From: PGYR01 sp034670025 | Lineage (GTDB): Bacteria > Bacteroidota > Ignavibacteria > Kapaibacteriales > UBA2268 | NCBI GenBank assembly: GCA_034670025.1 | Contig: JAXMOE010000003.1 | Coordinates: 278,080-342,079 of the forward strand | Direction of reading: 5' to 3' | DNA length: 64,000 bases | In this document: positions 17,515-26,492 of the stretch, one piece after another | Layout: every line of letters starts with the position of its first letter | How positions within the stretch are numbered: position 1 is the first letter of the stretch | Position numbers and translations under genes: made by a program | Notes under the pieces: model-generated | Database searches by the model: none | The model's input: the letters and a program-made list of their open reading frames with translations, nothing else | What the model was told of the DNA's origin: nothing

Positions 17515-19440
17515 ATGGGTAAAATAATTGGAATTGACTTAGGAACAACAAATTCTTGCGTTTCAGTTATGGAAGGCGGTTCGCCCGAAGTTATAACTAA
17601 CTCCGAGGGTTCTAGAACTACTCCTTCTATGGTTGCATTCACCAAAAACGACGACCGTTTGGTTGGTCAAGCTGCAAAAAGACAAGCAGTTACTAATCCG
17701 CACAATACTATCTACTCTATCAAGAGATTTATGGGTAGCAGATTGGACGAAGTGAGTGAAGAAGCAAAATTAGTTCCTTACAATGTTGTACCATCCGACG
17801 ATGGCAACTCAATCAGAATAGACATTGACGGTAAGAAGTATTCTGCACCAGAAATTTCTGCAATGATATTGACAAAAATGAAGCAAACAGCAGAAGAGTA
17901 TCTTGGCGAGAAAGTAACGGAAGCAGTGATTACTGTTCCTGCTTACTTCAACGATTCGCAAAGACAAGCTACTAAGGATGCTGGTGAGATTGCTGGACTA
18001 ACAGTAAAAAGAATAATCAATGAGCCGACTGCTGCGGCATTGGCTTATGGTTTGGACAAAAAAGACAAGAATATGACAGTAGCTGTCTATGACCTTGGTG
18101 GTGGTACATTCGACGTATCTATCCTTGAGATTGGCGACGGTGTGTTCGAAGTGAAGTCAACTAATGGTGATACTCACCTTGGTGGTGACAATTTCGACAG
18201 AAAAATGATTGATTTCTTAGCAGACGAGTTCCAAAAGCAAGAAGGAATTGACCTTCGCGATGACGCTATGGCACTACAAAGATTAAGAGAAGCAGGCGAG
18301 AAAGCAAAAATTGAGCTTTCTGGCTCTATGCAAACGGACGTGAACTTACCGTTTATCACGGCTACTCAAGACGGCCCTAAGCACTTGAACATAACTATCA
18401 CTCGCTCTAAGTTTGAGAGCTTGTGTGATGACTTGTTCCAAAGAACGCTAAAGCCATGTGAGCAAGCAGTGAAAGACGCTGGTATATCGAATCACGAAGT
18501 TGACGAAATTATCTTAGTGGGTGGTTCTACTCGTATCCCTAAGATACAAGAATTAGTAAAAGAGTTCTTCGGTAAAGATCCATCGAAAGGTGTGAACCCC
18601 GACGAAGTAGTAGCAATTGGTGCTGCTGTGCAAGGTGGTGTACTCGGTGGCGACGTAACTGATGTATTATTACTAGACGTTACTCCACTAACATTGGGTA
18701 TCGAAACATTGGGTGGCGTATTGACTCCTATGATACCGTCGAACACTACTATACCGACTAAGAAATCGGAAGTATTCTCGACTGCAGCTGACAATCAACC
18801 ATCAGTAGAAGTACACGTACTTCAAGGTGAGAGAAAGATGGCAGCGGACAACAGATCGCTTGGTAAATTCCACTTAGACGGAATACCACCAGCACAAAGA
18901 GGAGTTCCACAAGTAGAGGTTACATTCGACATAGATGCTAACGGTATCTTGAACGTATTCGCTAAGGACAAGGGAACAGGTAAAGAGCAGAAAATCAGAA
19001 TTGAGTCTTCTTCTGGTCTATCAAAAGAAGAGATAGAGAAAATGAAGAAAGATGCTGAGATGAATGCTGAAGCCGACATGAAGAAAAAAGAAGCTGTGGA
19101 ATCACGCAACCAAGCTGATGCACTGGTAGCTTCGACTAACAAGCAGTTAGAAGAAGTGGGCGAAAAGCTAAGCCAAGAGCAAATCTCGGCTATAGAAAGT
19201 GCTAAGAGTAGATTGGAAACAGCTCTGAAAGACAACGAAGCTGACATTAAGCCAGCTATGGAAGAGCTAAACAAGGCATGGAGCGAAGCATCGCAGAATA
19301 TGTATGGCGACCCGAATGCACAAAGGCAACCTGGTGCAGCACCAGGCGGCGAGCCAACTGGTGAGCAAAATGCAGATTCTGAAGATGATGATGTAGAGGA
19401 AGCAGACTACACAGTAGTTGACGAAGACGATAAGAAGTAA
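17515..19440 (+). CDS. dnaK: Chaperone protein DnaK (Hsp70)
   Basis: The 641 residues match the family length. The N-terminal ATPase has IIGIDLGTTNSCVSVMEGG (phosphate 1), VYDLGGGTFDVSIL (phosphate 2, near residue 195) and IILVGGSTRIPKIQELV (near residue 335). The substrate-binding domain begins near 390 (LLLDVTPLTLGIETLGG) and is followed by the helical lid. The tail ends in the acidic EEADYTVVDEDDKK. With DnaJ and GrpE it folds and protects cytosolic proteins. Neither partner gene is nearby. The start is fixed by the conserved MGKIIGIDLG and a GAGG-like site. Confidence 0.99.
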   Translation: MGKIIGIDLGTTNSCVSVMEGGSPEVITNSEGSRTTPSMVAFTKNDDRLVGQAAKRQAVTNPHNTIYSIKRFMGSRLDEVSEEAKLVPYNVVPSDDGNSIRIDIDGKKYSAPEISAMILTKMKQTAEEYLGEKVTEAVITVPAYFNDSQRQATKDAGEIAGLTVKRIINEPTAAALAYGLDKKDKNMTVAVYDLGGGTFDVSILEIGDGVFEVKSTNGDTHLGGDNFDRKMIDFLADEFQKQEGIDLRDDAMALQRLREAGEKAKIELSGSMQTDVNLPFITATQDGPKHLNITITRSKFESLCDDLFQRTLKPCEQAVKDAGISNHEVDEIILVGGSTRIPKIQELVKEFFGKDPSKGVNPDEVVAIGAAVQGGVLGGDVTDVLLLDVTPLTLGIETLGGVLTPMIPSNTTIPTKKSEVFSTAADNQPSVEVHVLQGERKMAADNRSLGKFHLDGIPPAQRGVPQVEVTFDIDANGILNVFAKDKGTGKEQKIRIESSSGLSKEEIEKMKKDAEMNAEADMKKKEAVESRNQADALVASTNKQLEEVGEKLSQEQISAIESAKSRLETALKDNEADIKPAMEELNKAWSEASQNMYGDPNAQRQPGAAPGGEPTGEQNADSEDDDVEEADYTVVDEDDKK

Positions 19441-19450
19441 TCATTTCATT

Positions 19451-19495
19451 CCCCTCCAGTGGAGGGGTGGCAACGCCTTGGCGTTGACGGGGTGG
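19451..19495. repeat. Intergenic palindromic repeat (G-rich type), copy 1
   Basis: CCCCTC-N4-GAGGGG opens the element. It is followed by GTGG, a perfect stem CAACGCC-TT-GGCGTTG (19471-19486) and ACGGGGTGG. The same plan (stem, GGGGTGG, variable stem, GACGGGGTG) recurs at 22996-23049 with unrelated stem bases, and each copy is followed about 50-60 bp later by the same terminator. It is a non-coding mobile-type intergenic repeat. Confidence 0.6.
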
Positions 19496-19543
19496 TCTAA
19501 TATTGATTTCTTCGACAGACTATTAGATTAAAAATAAATTCAC

Positions 19544-19577
19544 AAAGACCCATAAGCAATTATGGGTCTTTTTTTTT
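19544..19577 (+). terminator. Terminator of dnaK (repeat copy 1)
   Basis: AAAGACCCATAA, a GCAA loop and TTATGGGTCTTT followed by a T run form a strong intrinsic terminator. The identical stem-loop occurs after the next two transcription units (23105 and 23668). Confidence 0.92.
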
Positions 19578-19631
19578 GTGATTGCAATTTAATATATTGA
19601 ATATATAGCATTAATCGTAATATCAAAAACA

Positions 19632-21563
19632 ATGAAACAACTACTCTTTATCTCCATATTTCTTTTCTCTATAATTGATTTAGTAGCAATTGAACCTGAG
19701 CTATGTAGTGAACAAAAATTTAAAGACAGGATACTTCTTGAAGAATTTATTAAGCATAATAATATGGGTTACTTTATAGGTAATGACGGAGTTAACGGTG
19801 ATGCACTATGGGCATTTGATGGAGAAGTGGGGTCCCTTGTAAAGTTGCCAGCAATTGATTTAGACATAACTCCCAAAAGTGTAATTGTAAGTACTAAACT
19901 CACAGAAAATCTATTGTTTTTATCTACTGATTCAGTAGGTGTCGGTTTATGGAAAACTAAAGGTACAGAAGAGAGTACGGATCTCTTATTAAGAATACCA
20001 AATGGAGATGTTGACTATAGAGATAACGGCGTAGTTGTTAATGGAACTGTTTTCTTTAAAATATTATATACAAACAAAAATATTGGTATTGGTTTTTCTG
20101 ACGGAACAAAACAAGGATCAGGTATAGTAACAGACTCAATAGGTGCTGAAAGTTATAATAGTATCGATTTATTTTCGATTAACAATAAGCTATTAATAGT
20201 CATGGAAGATAAAAAAAGAGATTCTCATATTCTTACTTACTATATGAATGCAAATCGTTTGTATAGTTTAATCGATACTAAAGACTATTCCTACCAAAAT
20301 AAAAATATCACTTATGCCAAAATTGGTGAATACTTATTGTTCACTCGAGATGTAAATAATGATATTGGAAAAGATTTATGGGTTACAGACGGCACTGTTA
20401 GTGGAACACACCAGCTATTTTCTGGCCTTACTTTCAAATATCTACCAATTGACAAACCTGAGTTTACTATAATTTTCAAAGGGAAGCTATATTTTTTAGC
20501 TACTGAGTTTTATAAGTCAAGTGAGCTCTGGGAAACTGATGGCACTTCGGAAGGAACAAAAAAATTTAAAATCTTTGACACCCCATATTATGCAGTTCAA
20601 ATACCAAATGACCAATCACAGTATGATAAAATGGTTATGATTACTAAGGAGGAAGGTAAAGAATATAAACTCATGAGGACTGACGGAACTAATGAAGGAA
20701 CTAAATTTTATGATTTAAACTATACAAGCTCTGACATTCCCGACCTAAGTATAGCACTAGCAAAAGATAGACTTTTTTATAAGAAGAATTTTGCATATCC
20801 TCATGATAAAATTTGGATGCAATACTATTACGATGACTCTTGCAAACTAATAGTTGATTACTCAGATATTTCACTGGCGCGTCAATCTCTTTCTCTAAAC
20901 TCATATACAATTAATGAAAAATGTTTATATAGTATAAGGTCAGAAGGCTTGAAATATAGCTTATTTGCTACAGATGGAGTTGTCGGTGAGCCAACTTTAG
21001 TTTTAGAAGATTCAGCAAGCTTAGTTGGTAGGATGTACTACTCTAAAAAAATAGGAAATATGGTTTACTTTATGATGGGAGGACACTTATATTCTGATTT
21101 AAAATTATGTAGAACTGATATGACAAGTAGTGGAAGCGAAATAATTCAAATGGAGAACTCAACATCAACAAGACAAGTATATGTTGACGCAGAGATTATT
21201 GAACTAAATGGATATGTTTATTTTTTTGCTAGTTACTATAAAGGTCATACTGATTTTCAACTGTATAGAATTAAAAGTCCTGTAATTTCAAATGTTGAAA
21301 GGGAAATTAGCTATTCAGATATGGCTTTGGTTTACCCTAATCCAACAAGTGGCATTGTAAACATTGATTTGCATTGTAGCTCCCAAAACGTTAATTACTC
21401 GATTGTTAATGTAGATGGATTGGAGTTCAAAAAACATATCTCAGATATAATCAACGATGATAATTTACAACTTGATCTAACAGAGTACCCACCAGGCGTT
21501 TATTTCATCACTGTGATTTGTGAGAACGAAAAGCGGACTTATAAAGTAGTAAGGGGCAAATAA
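19632..21563 (+). CDS. T9SS-secreted ELWxxDGT-repeat protein
   Basis: The 643-residue protein has a signal peptide (MKQLLFISIFLFSIIDLVA). At least six ELWxxDGTxxGT-type repeats are seen: LWKTKGTEEST, LWVTDGTVSGT, LWETDGTSEGT, LMRTDGTNEGT, LFATDGVVGEP and LCRTDMTSSGS. They are spaced 50-80 residues apart, as in predicted propellers of this class. The C-terminal T9SS type A domain (LVYPNPTSGIVNIDL ... PPGVYFITVICENEKRTYKVVRGK) is almost identical in DNA to that of the next gene, 1 nt downstream. The two form an operon. The ligand is unknown. Confidence 0.8.
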   Translation: MKQLLFISIFLFSIIDLVAIEPELCSEQKFKDRILLEEFIKHNNMGYFIGNDGVNGDALWAFDGEVGSLVKLPAIDLDITPKSVIVSTKLTENLLFLSTDSVGVGLWKTKGTEESTDLLLRIPNGDVDYRDNGVVVNGTVFFKILYTNKNIGIGFSDGTKQGSGIVTDSIGAESYNSIDLFSINNKLLIVMEDKKRDSHILTYYMNANRLYSLIDTKDYSYQNKNITYAKIGEYLLFTRDVNNDIGKDLWVTDGTVSGTHQLFSGLTFKYLPIDKPEFTIIFKGKLYFLATEFYKSSELWETDGTSEGTKKFKIFDTPYYAVQIPNDQSQYDKMVMITKEEGKEYKLMRTDGTNEGTKFYDLNYTSSDIPDLSIALAKDRLFYKKNFAYPHDKIWMQYYYDDSCKLIVDYSDISLARQSLSLNSYTINEKCLYSIRSEGLKYSLFATDGVVGEPTLVLEDSASLVGRMYYSKKIGNMVYFMMGGHLYSDLKLCRTDMTSSGSEIIQMENSTSTRQVYVDAEIIELNGYVYFFASYYKGHTDFQLYRIKSPVISNVEREISYSDMALVYPNPTSGIVNIDLHCSSQNVNYSIVNVDGLEFKKHISDIINDDNLQLDLTEYPPGVYFITVICENEKRTYKVVRGK

Positions 21564-21564
21564 T

Positions 21565-22887
21565 ATGAAACAAACAATTATCTCATTATTAATTATCTTC
21601 TCATTTCTAGAAGTCTTTGCTGAAGATAGTGAAGAAATAAAATGGGTTGTAGATACAGAAGCTGGAATTAATGACGTACTTTTATCCCCTTTGGGAGACG
21701 TGTTCTATAATGTGAAAGGTCAGATTCTTCAAATAAGAAACGTTGTTGATGGACAGCTGGTGGATGAAATTCATTTTTTAAATGTTCCTAATCAAATATA
21801 CGACATATCTATTACAGCCGATGGTCGATATTTGGCACTTTCCGGAGACAATCCATATATCATTATTTATGACCTATTATTAGAAAGAGAAGTGAAAAGA
21901 TTAACTGTTTCAGTATGGGAAGAAGAGCAAGTTGGTAGTAAAAAGACTTATCCGGCAGAAAAATGGATTAATTCATCCATATCACCGGATGGAACAAAAG
22001 TGACAGGTATAGCTATAAGTGACTATGGAGTTTATAAAACAAATTTTGTGATTTTGGATATTGGATCTGAAAAAGTATTATATGAAAGTAGAAGAATGCT
22101 CTACGACGGCAATGTAGCTAAACCTGATAATTTCCAATGGATTGGTGCTGAATTTACACCAGATGGTAAATATATTTTATCTCAAATTGATTATAATAAT
22201 TACCTCGGAACTGAATTAGATACAATCTATATTCATGATGCCAATACATTCGAGGTTTATGATGTGGTTTTGAATAGATACTATGAGAGTGGATTAGAAA
22301 CTATGATGAATATTTATGAACCTACATTTCTATTCTATGGAAATAATTCAGAAAGTGGTTATTTTACTTATAACCTTGATACAAAATCAATAGACAAATT
22401 AGCAATTGACCCTAGTGTTGGAACTTTTTTATTTTTTAGAACCTCTGATTATGCCATATATGGTTTAGGTTGGGATTTTTATATATACGACTACAAGAAT
22501 GACAAAGTTATATATGAATACGATACATTGGCGTTAGCTAGAACTACATCTTTAGATGATAAGATTCTCATTGGAACTCTCTATAGTACGATATACGGCT
22601 TGAATACATCATTTGCTAAAACAAACATAAGAGAAACCTATGGGAGCGAAACTACAATTTCACCCAACCCAACAAGTGGCATTGTAAACATTGATTTGCA
22701 TTGTAGCTCCCAAAACGTTAATTACTCGATTGTTAATGTAGATGGATTGGAGTTCAAAAAAAATAGCTCAGATATAATCAACGATGATAATTTACAACTT
22801 GATCTAACAGAGTACCCACCAGGCGTTTATTTTATCACTGTGATTTGTGAGAATGAAAAGCGGACTTATAAAGTAGTAAGGGGATGA
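21565..22887 (+). CDS. T9SS-secreted WD40-like protein
   Basis: The 440-residue protein has the signal peptide MKQTIISLLIIFSFLEVFAED. A single propeller-like domain follows (VNDVLLSPLGDVFYNV-type strands, ISITADGRYLALSGDNPYIIIYD, FTPDGKYILSQIDYNN). The T9SS tail begins at TISPNPTSGIVNIDL. The start codon lies 1 nt after the stop of the preceding gene, so translation is probably coupled. Over 215 nt the tail differs from that of the preceding gene at only four positions, while the bodies are unrelated. This indicates recent gene conversion or tail transfer. Confidence 0.78.
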   Translation: MKQTIISLLIIFSFLEVFAEDSEEIKWVVDTEAGINDVLLSPLGDVFYNVKGQILQIRNVVDGQLVDEIHFLNVPNQIYDISITADGRYLALSGDNPYIIIYDLLLEREVKRLTVSVWEEEQVGSKKTYPAEKWINSSISPDGTKVTGIAISDYGVYKTNFVILDIGSEKVLYESRRMLYDGNVAKPDNFQWIGAEFTPDGKYILSQIDYNNYLGTELDTIYIHDANTFEVYDVVLNRYYESGLETMMNIYEPTFLFYGNNSESGYFTYNLDTKSIDKLAIDPSVGTFLFFRTSDYAIYGLGWDFYIYDYKNDKVIYEYDTLALARTTSLDDKILIGTLYSTIYGLNTSFAKTNIRETYGSETTISPNPTSGIVNIDLHCSSQNVNYSIVNVDGLEFKKNSSDIINDDNLQLDLTEYPPGVYFITVICENEKRTYKVVRG

Positions 22888-22995
22888 GGAAAGTGAAATC
22901 CGTAATTAAAGAAACTTATGTTGATTGAGTGGATTCAGAAACTCATAACAAAGTAGTTTTGACAATGACGACAATAAGTAAGTAATCCCGATAAT

Positions 22996-23049
22996 TCCAC
23001 TCTTTTTAAAGAGGGGTGGATTTCGCAGAATGCGAAAGACGGGGTGTTG
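22996..23049. repeat. Intergenic palindromic repeat (G-rich type), copy 2
   Basis: CTCTTTTTAAAGAG then GGGTGGA, a stem TTTCGC-N5-GCGAAA (23021-23037) and GACGGGGTG. The plan equals that of the copy at 19451. The 302-bp gap 22888-23189 holds only this element, an ATTAGATTAA-type flank also seen at 19523, and the terminator that follows. Confidence 0.55.
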
Positions 23050-23104
23050 CTGATTAACCACTTCGATAAGCTCAGCGACCGAATTAGATTAACAATAGAT
23101 TCAC

Positions 23105-23136
23105 AAAGACCCATAAGCAATTATGGGTCTTTTTTT
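23105..23136 (+). terminator. Terminator after the T9SS gene pair (repeat copy 2)
   Basis: Stem-loop identical to that at 19544 (AAAGACCCATAA, GCAA, TTATGGGTCT, T run). The upstream flank ATTAGATTAA...TTCACAA is also shared with copy 1, so the whole block was copied rather than evolving independently. Confidence 0.9.
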
Positions 23137-23189
23137 GCAATGGGTAATAATACCACTGCCCCTCACTTAAAATTTGACTAAATTAGTTT

Positions 23190-23396
23190 ATGGATAAAAT
23201 ACGACCAAAATATATTACGGATGCTGATGGGAAAAGGACTTCGGTAATTCTTAGCATCGAAGAGTTCGATAGCATTATAGAAATGTTAGAAGACATGGAT
23301 GATGTAGTGATATATGATAAAAGTAAGAGTAAATCACAAACATTCCGTGAGTCAGAAGAGGTATTTAAAGAAATAGATAAAAAAAAGTACAATTGA
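23190..23396 (+). CDS. Type II antitoxin (RelB/Phd-like)
   Basis: This 68-residue acidic protein has the typical N-terminal DNA-binding strand region IRPKYITDADGKRTSVILSIEEFDSIIEMLEDMDD and a basic C-terminal toxin-wrapping tail. Antitoxins of this class bind and neutralise a RelE/ParE-family toxin and repress the operon. The next gene (1-nt gap) is such a toxin, but broken. The antitoxin itself is intact. The exact subfamily is not certain. Confidence 0.7.
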   Translation: MDKIRPKYITDADGKRTSVILSIEEFDSIIEMLEDMDDVVIYDKSKSKSQTFRESEEVFKEIDKKKYN

Positions 23397-23397
23397 T

Positions 23398-23665
23398 ATG
23401 TACAAAGTATTACTATCTAAGAACGTCGAAAAGAGTTTAATTAAAATACCCGATCCTTATTATTCTAATATAAAAACAAAAATTAGAGAATTGTCGCAAA
23501 ACCCTAGACCAATAGGGTGTAAGAAGTTAAGAAATAGAGATGCTTACCGAGTTAGAGTTTCCAATTACCGCATTGTATGAGATCACGGATTCTGTTTTAT
23601 TAATTCATGTTATTAATATAGGTCACAGAAAGGACATTTTCACGCGGCTCTGGAAAGATATTTAG
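23398..23665 (+). pseudogene. RelE/ParE-family toxin, frameshifted
   Basis: The first 60 codons give MYKVLLSKNVEKSLIKIP ... NPRPIGCKKLRNRDAYRVRVSNYRIV and then a stop. The family continues YEI(D)...; here EITDSVLLIHVINIGHRKDIF follows in another frame, to a stop at 23663-23665. Loss of two bases (one TA) at about 23577, turning GTA-TAT-GAG into GTA-TGA-G, explains it exactly. The toxin removes the conserved C-terminal strand needed for RNase or gyrase poisoning, so it is probably inactive. The mutation would free the host from toxin while keeping the antitoxin. Confidence 0.72.
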
Positions 23666-23667
23666 TT

Positions 23668-23699
23668 TAGACCCATAAGCAATTATGGGTCTTTTTTTT
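23668..23699 (+). terminator. Terminator after the toxin-antitoxin pair (repeat copy 3)
   Basis: Third copy of the AGACCCATAA-GCAA-TTATGGGTCT stem-loop with an 8-nt T run, 3 nt after the restored toxin stop. It also lies convergent to the glycosyltransferase gene. Confidence 0.9.
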
Positions 23700-23734
23700 C
23701 ATTCATACCTAATAGACCAACTCTTAAGAGGATT

Positions 23735-25225
23735 TTACTTATCCCTAAACAGTCTTTCCAATCGTTCTACCTTAGCTTTATTTGTAGTATATAGACCGAA
23801 ATAAGTGTTGTCACCGGCAGTAGGGTTGTACTGAGACCAATAGCCAATGTTTTGCCACTTATCAGAAAGCAGCTCCCCCTCCCAAGTGCGGTACATAATA
23901 GCAACATCAGTGTTCCAAGCGGCAGCCAAGCTGTCTAAATAATCACTAGTCTGATACCCATTGCGAATTGCTTCAGTTACTTCACCAGTAGCCAATCCGT
24001 TTACATCAAGTATTGGATTTTCTGTAAAAAAGCAAAGAGTTCCGATATCACCAGCCATAATCATTTCATCTTTGTCGAAATTGTCCCTAACAAATAAGGC
24101 ATAATCTTCGTGAACTTCTTTGAAATATTTACCAGATGTGTTTGACCTCTCTACAGAAACAACAAACCTATAAGCAAGTGGTAACGAGATAACAATTGCT
24201 GCTATTACTATTATCCTATTCAATTTGCCTTCTGTTTGCAGTTGTCTTAAAGCTATGAGTAGCACAACTCCAGACATAAATATAAGATACGCTTCGTAGC
24301 GGAAAAACCATCCGAAATCTGCAAATGTGATATGTTGCAAAAACACAAGACCTACAAATAATGTCAAATATAGCGATACTTTACTCTTGCTTTTAGCAAA
24401 GTATAAACCCGATGCAAGTAGAATAACTACTGATGGCAATATCTGCTTTTTTGAAATCAGTATCTCTCCGACTCTTTGAATCAACACAACTATTGCACCC
24501 AAATTTGGCTCTAACGCCTTACCTTTGGCTAACAGCGTATTTGGCAAAAAGTAGCCTCCTTGACTAATAGAGTAAACACCATAGATTGTAAGGGGCAAAA
24601 GTGCAGCAAAAACTTGCAGTACTGACACAACATATTTTTTATTAATCGCTAAGATTAAAAAACCAGCAGCCACAACAAATAGCCCCTCGTACCTAGATGC
24701 TGACATAAATATAGTTGCTAAGTAAAAAGTAGTGGGTGAATATTTCTCATCTGATATAATTCGTTTCAGATTTATAATATAGAAACCAATAAAAAAGATA
24801 TGCCAAAGGTGCTCCATTCCGTTCATAACATTGGCAACTAAAGGTAGATAGATAATTAGAATAGCAAACATTGCCAATTGCAGTTTTGATCCAAAACTAA
24901 ATTCCTCACTCATTTTGAATGTTAGGTGAACCAATAAATTTGCAGCTATGATGTTTAAAATCATCGGGAAATACTCAGAAATGGTAGCTGGTAAAAACAC
25001 ATAGAGCAACCAGTTGAGTACAGTAAACAAAATTGATGACGATGTTCCTGAAAACTCATTCCAAACAGCACCCCAAGTGCCATTGTAAAACAAATTTTTT
25101 GCAACAGCAAGGTGAATGTAAGGGTCATCTATCGCATAAGCAAATCCATCTGCTACAAGGTATGACACCACTAACTGGGCTATTATAATTAGATTAACTA
25201 TTACGTAATAGTAAGCTCTGTTCAT
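23735..25225 (-). CDS. GT-C-type membrane glycosyltransferase
   Basis: The 496-residue protein has about 10-11 membrane spans and a soluble C-terminal domain (about residues 350-496). After the first span comes AIDDPYIHLAVAKNL, an acidic DD motif in the first periplasmic loop typical of GT-C enzymes that use polyprenyl-phosphate sugars. A later loop has SASRYEGLF. The C-terminal region (MIMAGDIGTLCFFTENPILDVNGL) resembles the periplasmic part of PMT/arabinofuranosyltransferase-like proteins. It probably adds a sugar to a lipid or protein outside the membrane. The substrate is unknown and no other glycan gene is nearby. Confidence 0.6.
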   Translation of the reverse strand: MNRAYYYVIVNLIIIAQLVVSYLVADGFAYAIDDPYIHLAVAKNLFYNGTWGAVWNEFSGTSSSILFTVLNWLLYVFLPATISEYFPMILNIIAANLLVHLTFKMSEEFSFGSKLQLAMFAILIIYLPLVANVMNGMEHLWHIFFIGFYIINLKRIISDEKYSPTTFYLATIFMSASRYEGLFVVAAGFLILAINKKYVVSVLQVFAALLPLTIYGVYSISQGGYFLPNTLLAKGKALEPNLGAIVVLIQRVGEILISKKQILPSVVILLASGLYFAKSKSKVSLYLTLFVGLVFLQHITFADFGWFFRYEAYLIFMSGVVLLIALRQLQTEGKLNRIIVIAAIVISLPLAYRFVVSVERSNTSGKYFKEVHEDYALFVRDNFDKDEMIMAGDIGTLCFFTENPILDVNGLATGEVTEAIRNGYQTSDYLDSLAAAWNTDVAIMYRTWEGELLSDKWQNIGYWSQYNPTAGDNTYFGLYTTNKAKVERLERLFRDK

Positions 25226-25421
25226 TTGCTTTGTCCGTCTATTCTAAATATTTTTGGTGCTCAATTAATATTAGAGCAAATCCTTTATCATCAGATTGCA
25301 AATTACAAATCTTGTGATTACAAACATATATTCTGGTTTGTTTTTAAAAGAAAACGAGAACCTATACTCTAAGTCCTCGCTATCTCCTTTTCATAGTTCA
25401 ATATAGAAATTATGTTTGCAT

Positions 25422-26492
25422 TTACTGATTTATCCATTTTGCAATATCTTCTAATACTTTAGGAGACATAGTTTGCTCTATTGCACCGTACTCTTGGGGC
25501 ATACCCGTTTCGCTTTCTTGGAGCAAGTGGTTTAGACCGTCATACTTTTTTATAGTAAGCTCGTTGTTACCACCAGACTTTAGCCCAGATTTAATTCCAT
25601 TCAGGTTCTCTTCTGGCAAAACTTGCAAGTCATTAGTCCCGTTGATTGCCAAAACTCTGCAATCAACATCTTTCAAATAGTCAGCCGGGTTTGTGCTAAT
25701 AAATTCTACCATCCAAGGGGCAGTGAGCTGGTTGACAATAGCGTTGAGTTGATTCGCAGGAACCTGACCATTGTAAAGAGTGTTGAAGTAATCAGAAATT
25801 AATAATTTCAAGTCGTTATTTTCCTTGTCCTTATTGTTAATGATAAGCTCATAAGCTGGTTCTATTTGTTTTCTGCTGGCTTCTACTTGTGCTTCTGTCA
25901 TTCCCATCTTACTTTCTATTGCTGATTTTTGAAGCAACATTAGCTCATCTCCACGAATACCAGCACTGGCTAATAGTACCATAAAATCTATTTCATCAGA
26001 ACCGCTTGCCACAAATGTCGCTACCGAACCACCCAAGCTATGACCAAGGACACCAACACTACTAATGTTTAGATTTTTATTTCCTTTTGCATATCTAATA
26101 GCAAACTCAGCGTCTTCTACAAAGTCTTGCAAACTTGATTCACCATAAACACCACCTGTTTCTCCTACACCTCTGTCGTCCATTCTTAGTGTGGCTATTC
26201 CATTTCTAGATAAGTAATCTGACAGCACCAAAAAAGGTTTGTGTCCAAGTAATTCAGAATTTCTGTCCTGAGCTCCACTACCGTTTAGCATGATTACTAT
26301 TGGGTAGCTTTCTTCCCCTTTTGGGTAAGTTAATGTAGCTCCGATTTTGATATTGTCGTTTGTATTTTCAAATGTAATCTCAGCTACCTCATAAGGGTAT
26401 GGCTCTTTGGGGTCTTGTGGCTTTGCGTCTGAGCTTATTGCAGCACCAATTATTAATGCAAATGTTAAAGCTATAATATAAATGTTTTTCAT
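25422..26492 (-). CDS. Exported alpha/beta hydrolase
   Basis: The 356-residue protein has a signal peptide (MKNIYIIALTFALIIGAAISSDA). The fold shows MLNGSGAQDRN (oxyanion region), GHSLGGSVA with the nucleophile Ser near residue 151, an Asp in the 'INGTNDLQV' strand and GLNHLLQ with the catalytic His near residue 323. Such serine hydrolases act as esterases or acyl-peptidases. The start codon overlaps the sdpI stop by one base, so it is the third gene of the sdpR-sdpI operon. That placement suggests an envelope role. Confidence 0.82.
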   Translation of the reverse strand: MKNIYIIALTFALIIGAAISSDAKPQDPKEPYPYEVAEITFENTNDNIKIGATLTYPKGEESYPIVIMLNGSGAQDRNSELLGHKPFLVLSDYLSRNGIATLRMDDRGVGETGGVYGESSLQDFVEDAEFAIRYAKGNKNLNISSVGVLGHSLGGSVATFVASGSDEIDFMVLLASAGIRGDELMLLQKSAIESKMGMTEAQVEASRKQIEPAYELIINNKDKENNDLKLLISDYFNTLYNGQVPANQLNAIVNQLTAPWMVEFISTNPADYLKDVDCRVLAINGTNDLQVLPEENLNGIKSGLKSGGNNELTIKKYDGLNHLLQESETGMPQEYGAIEQTMSPKVLEDIAKWINQ

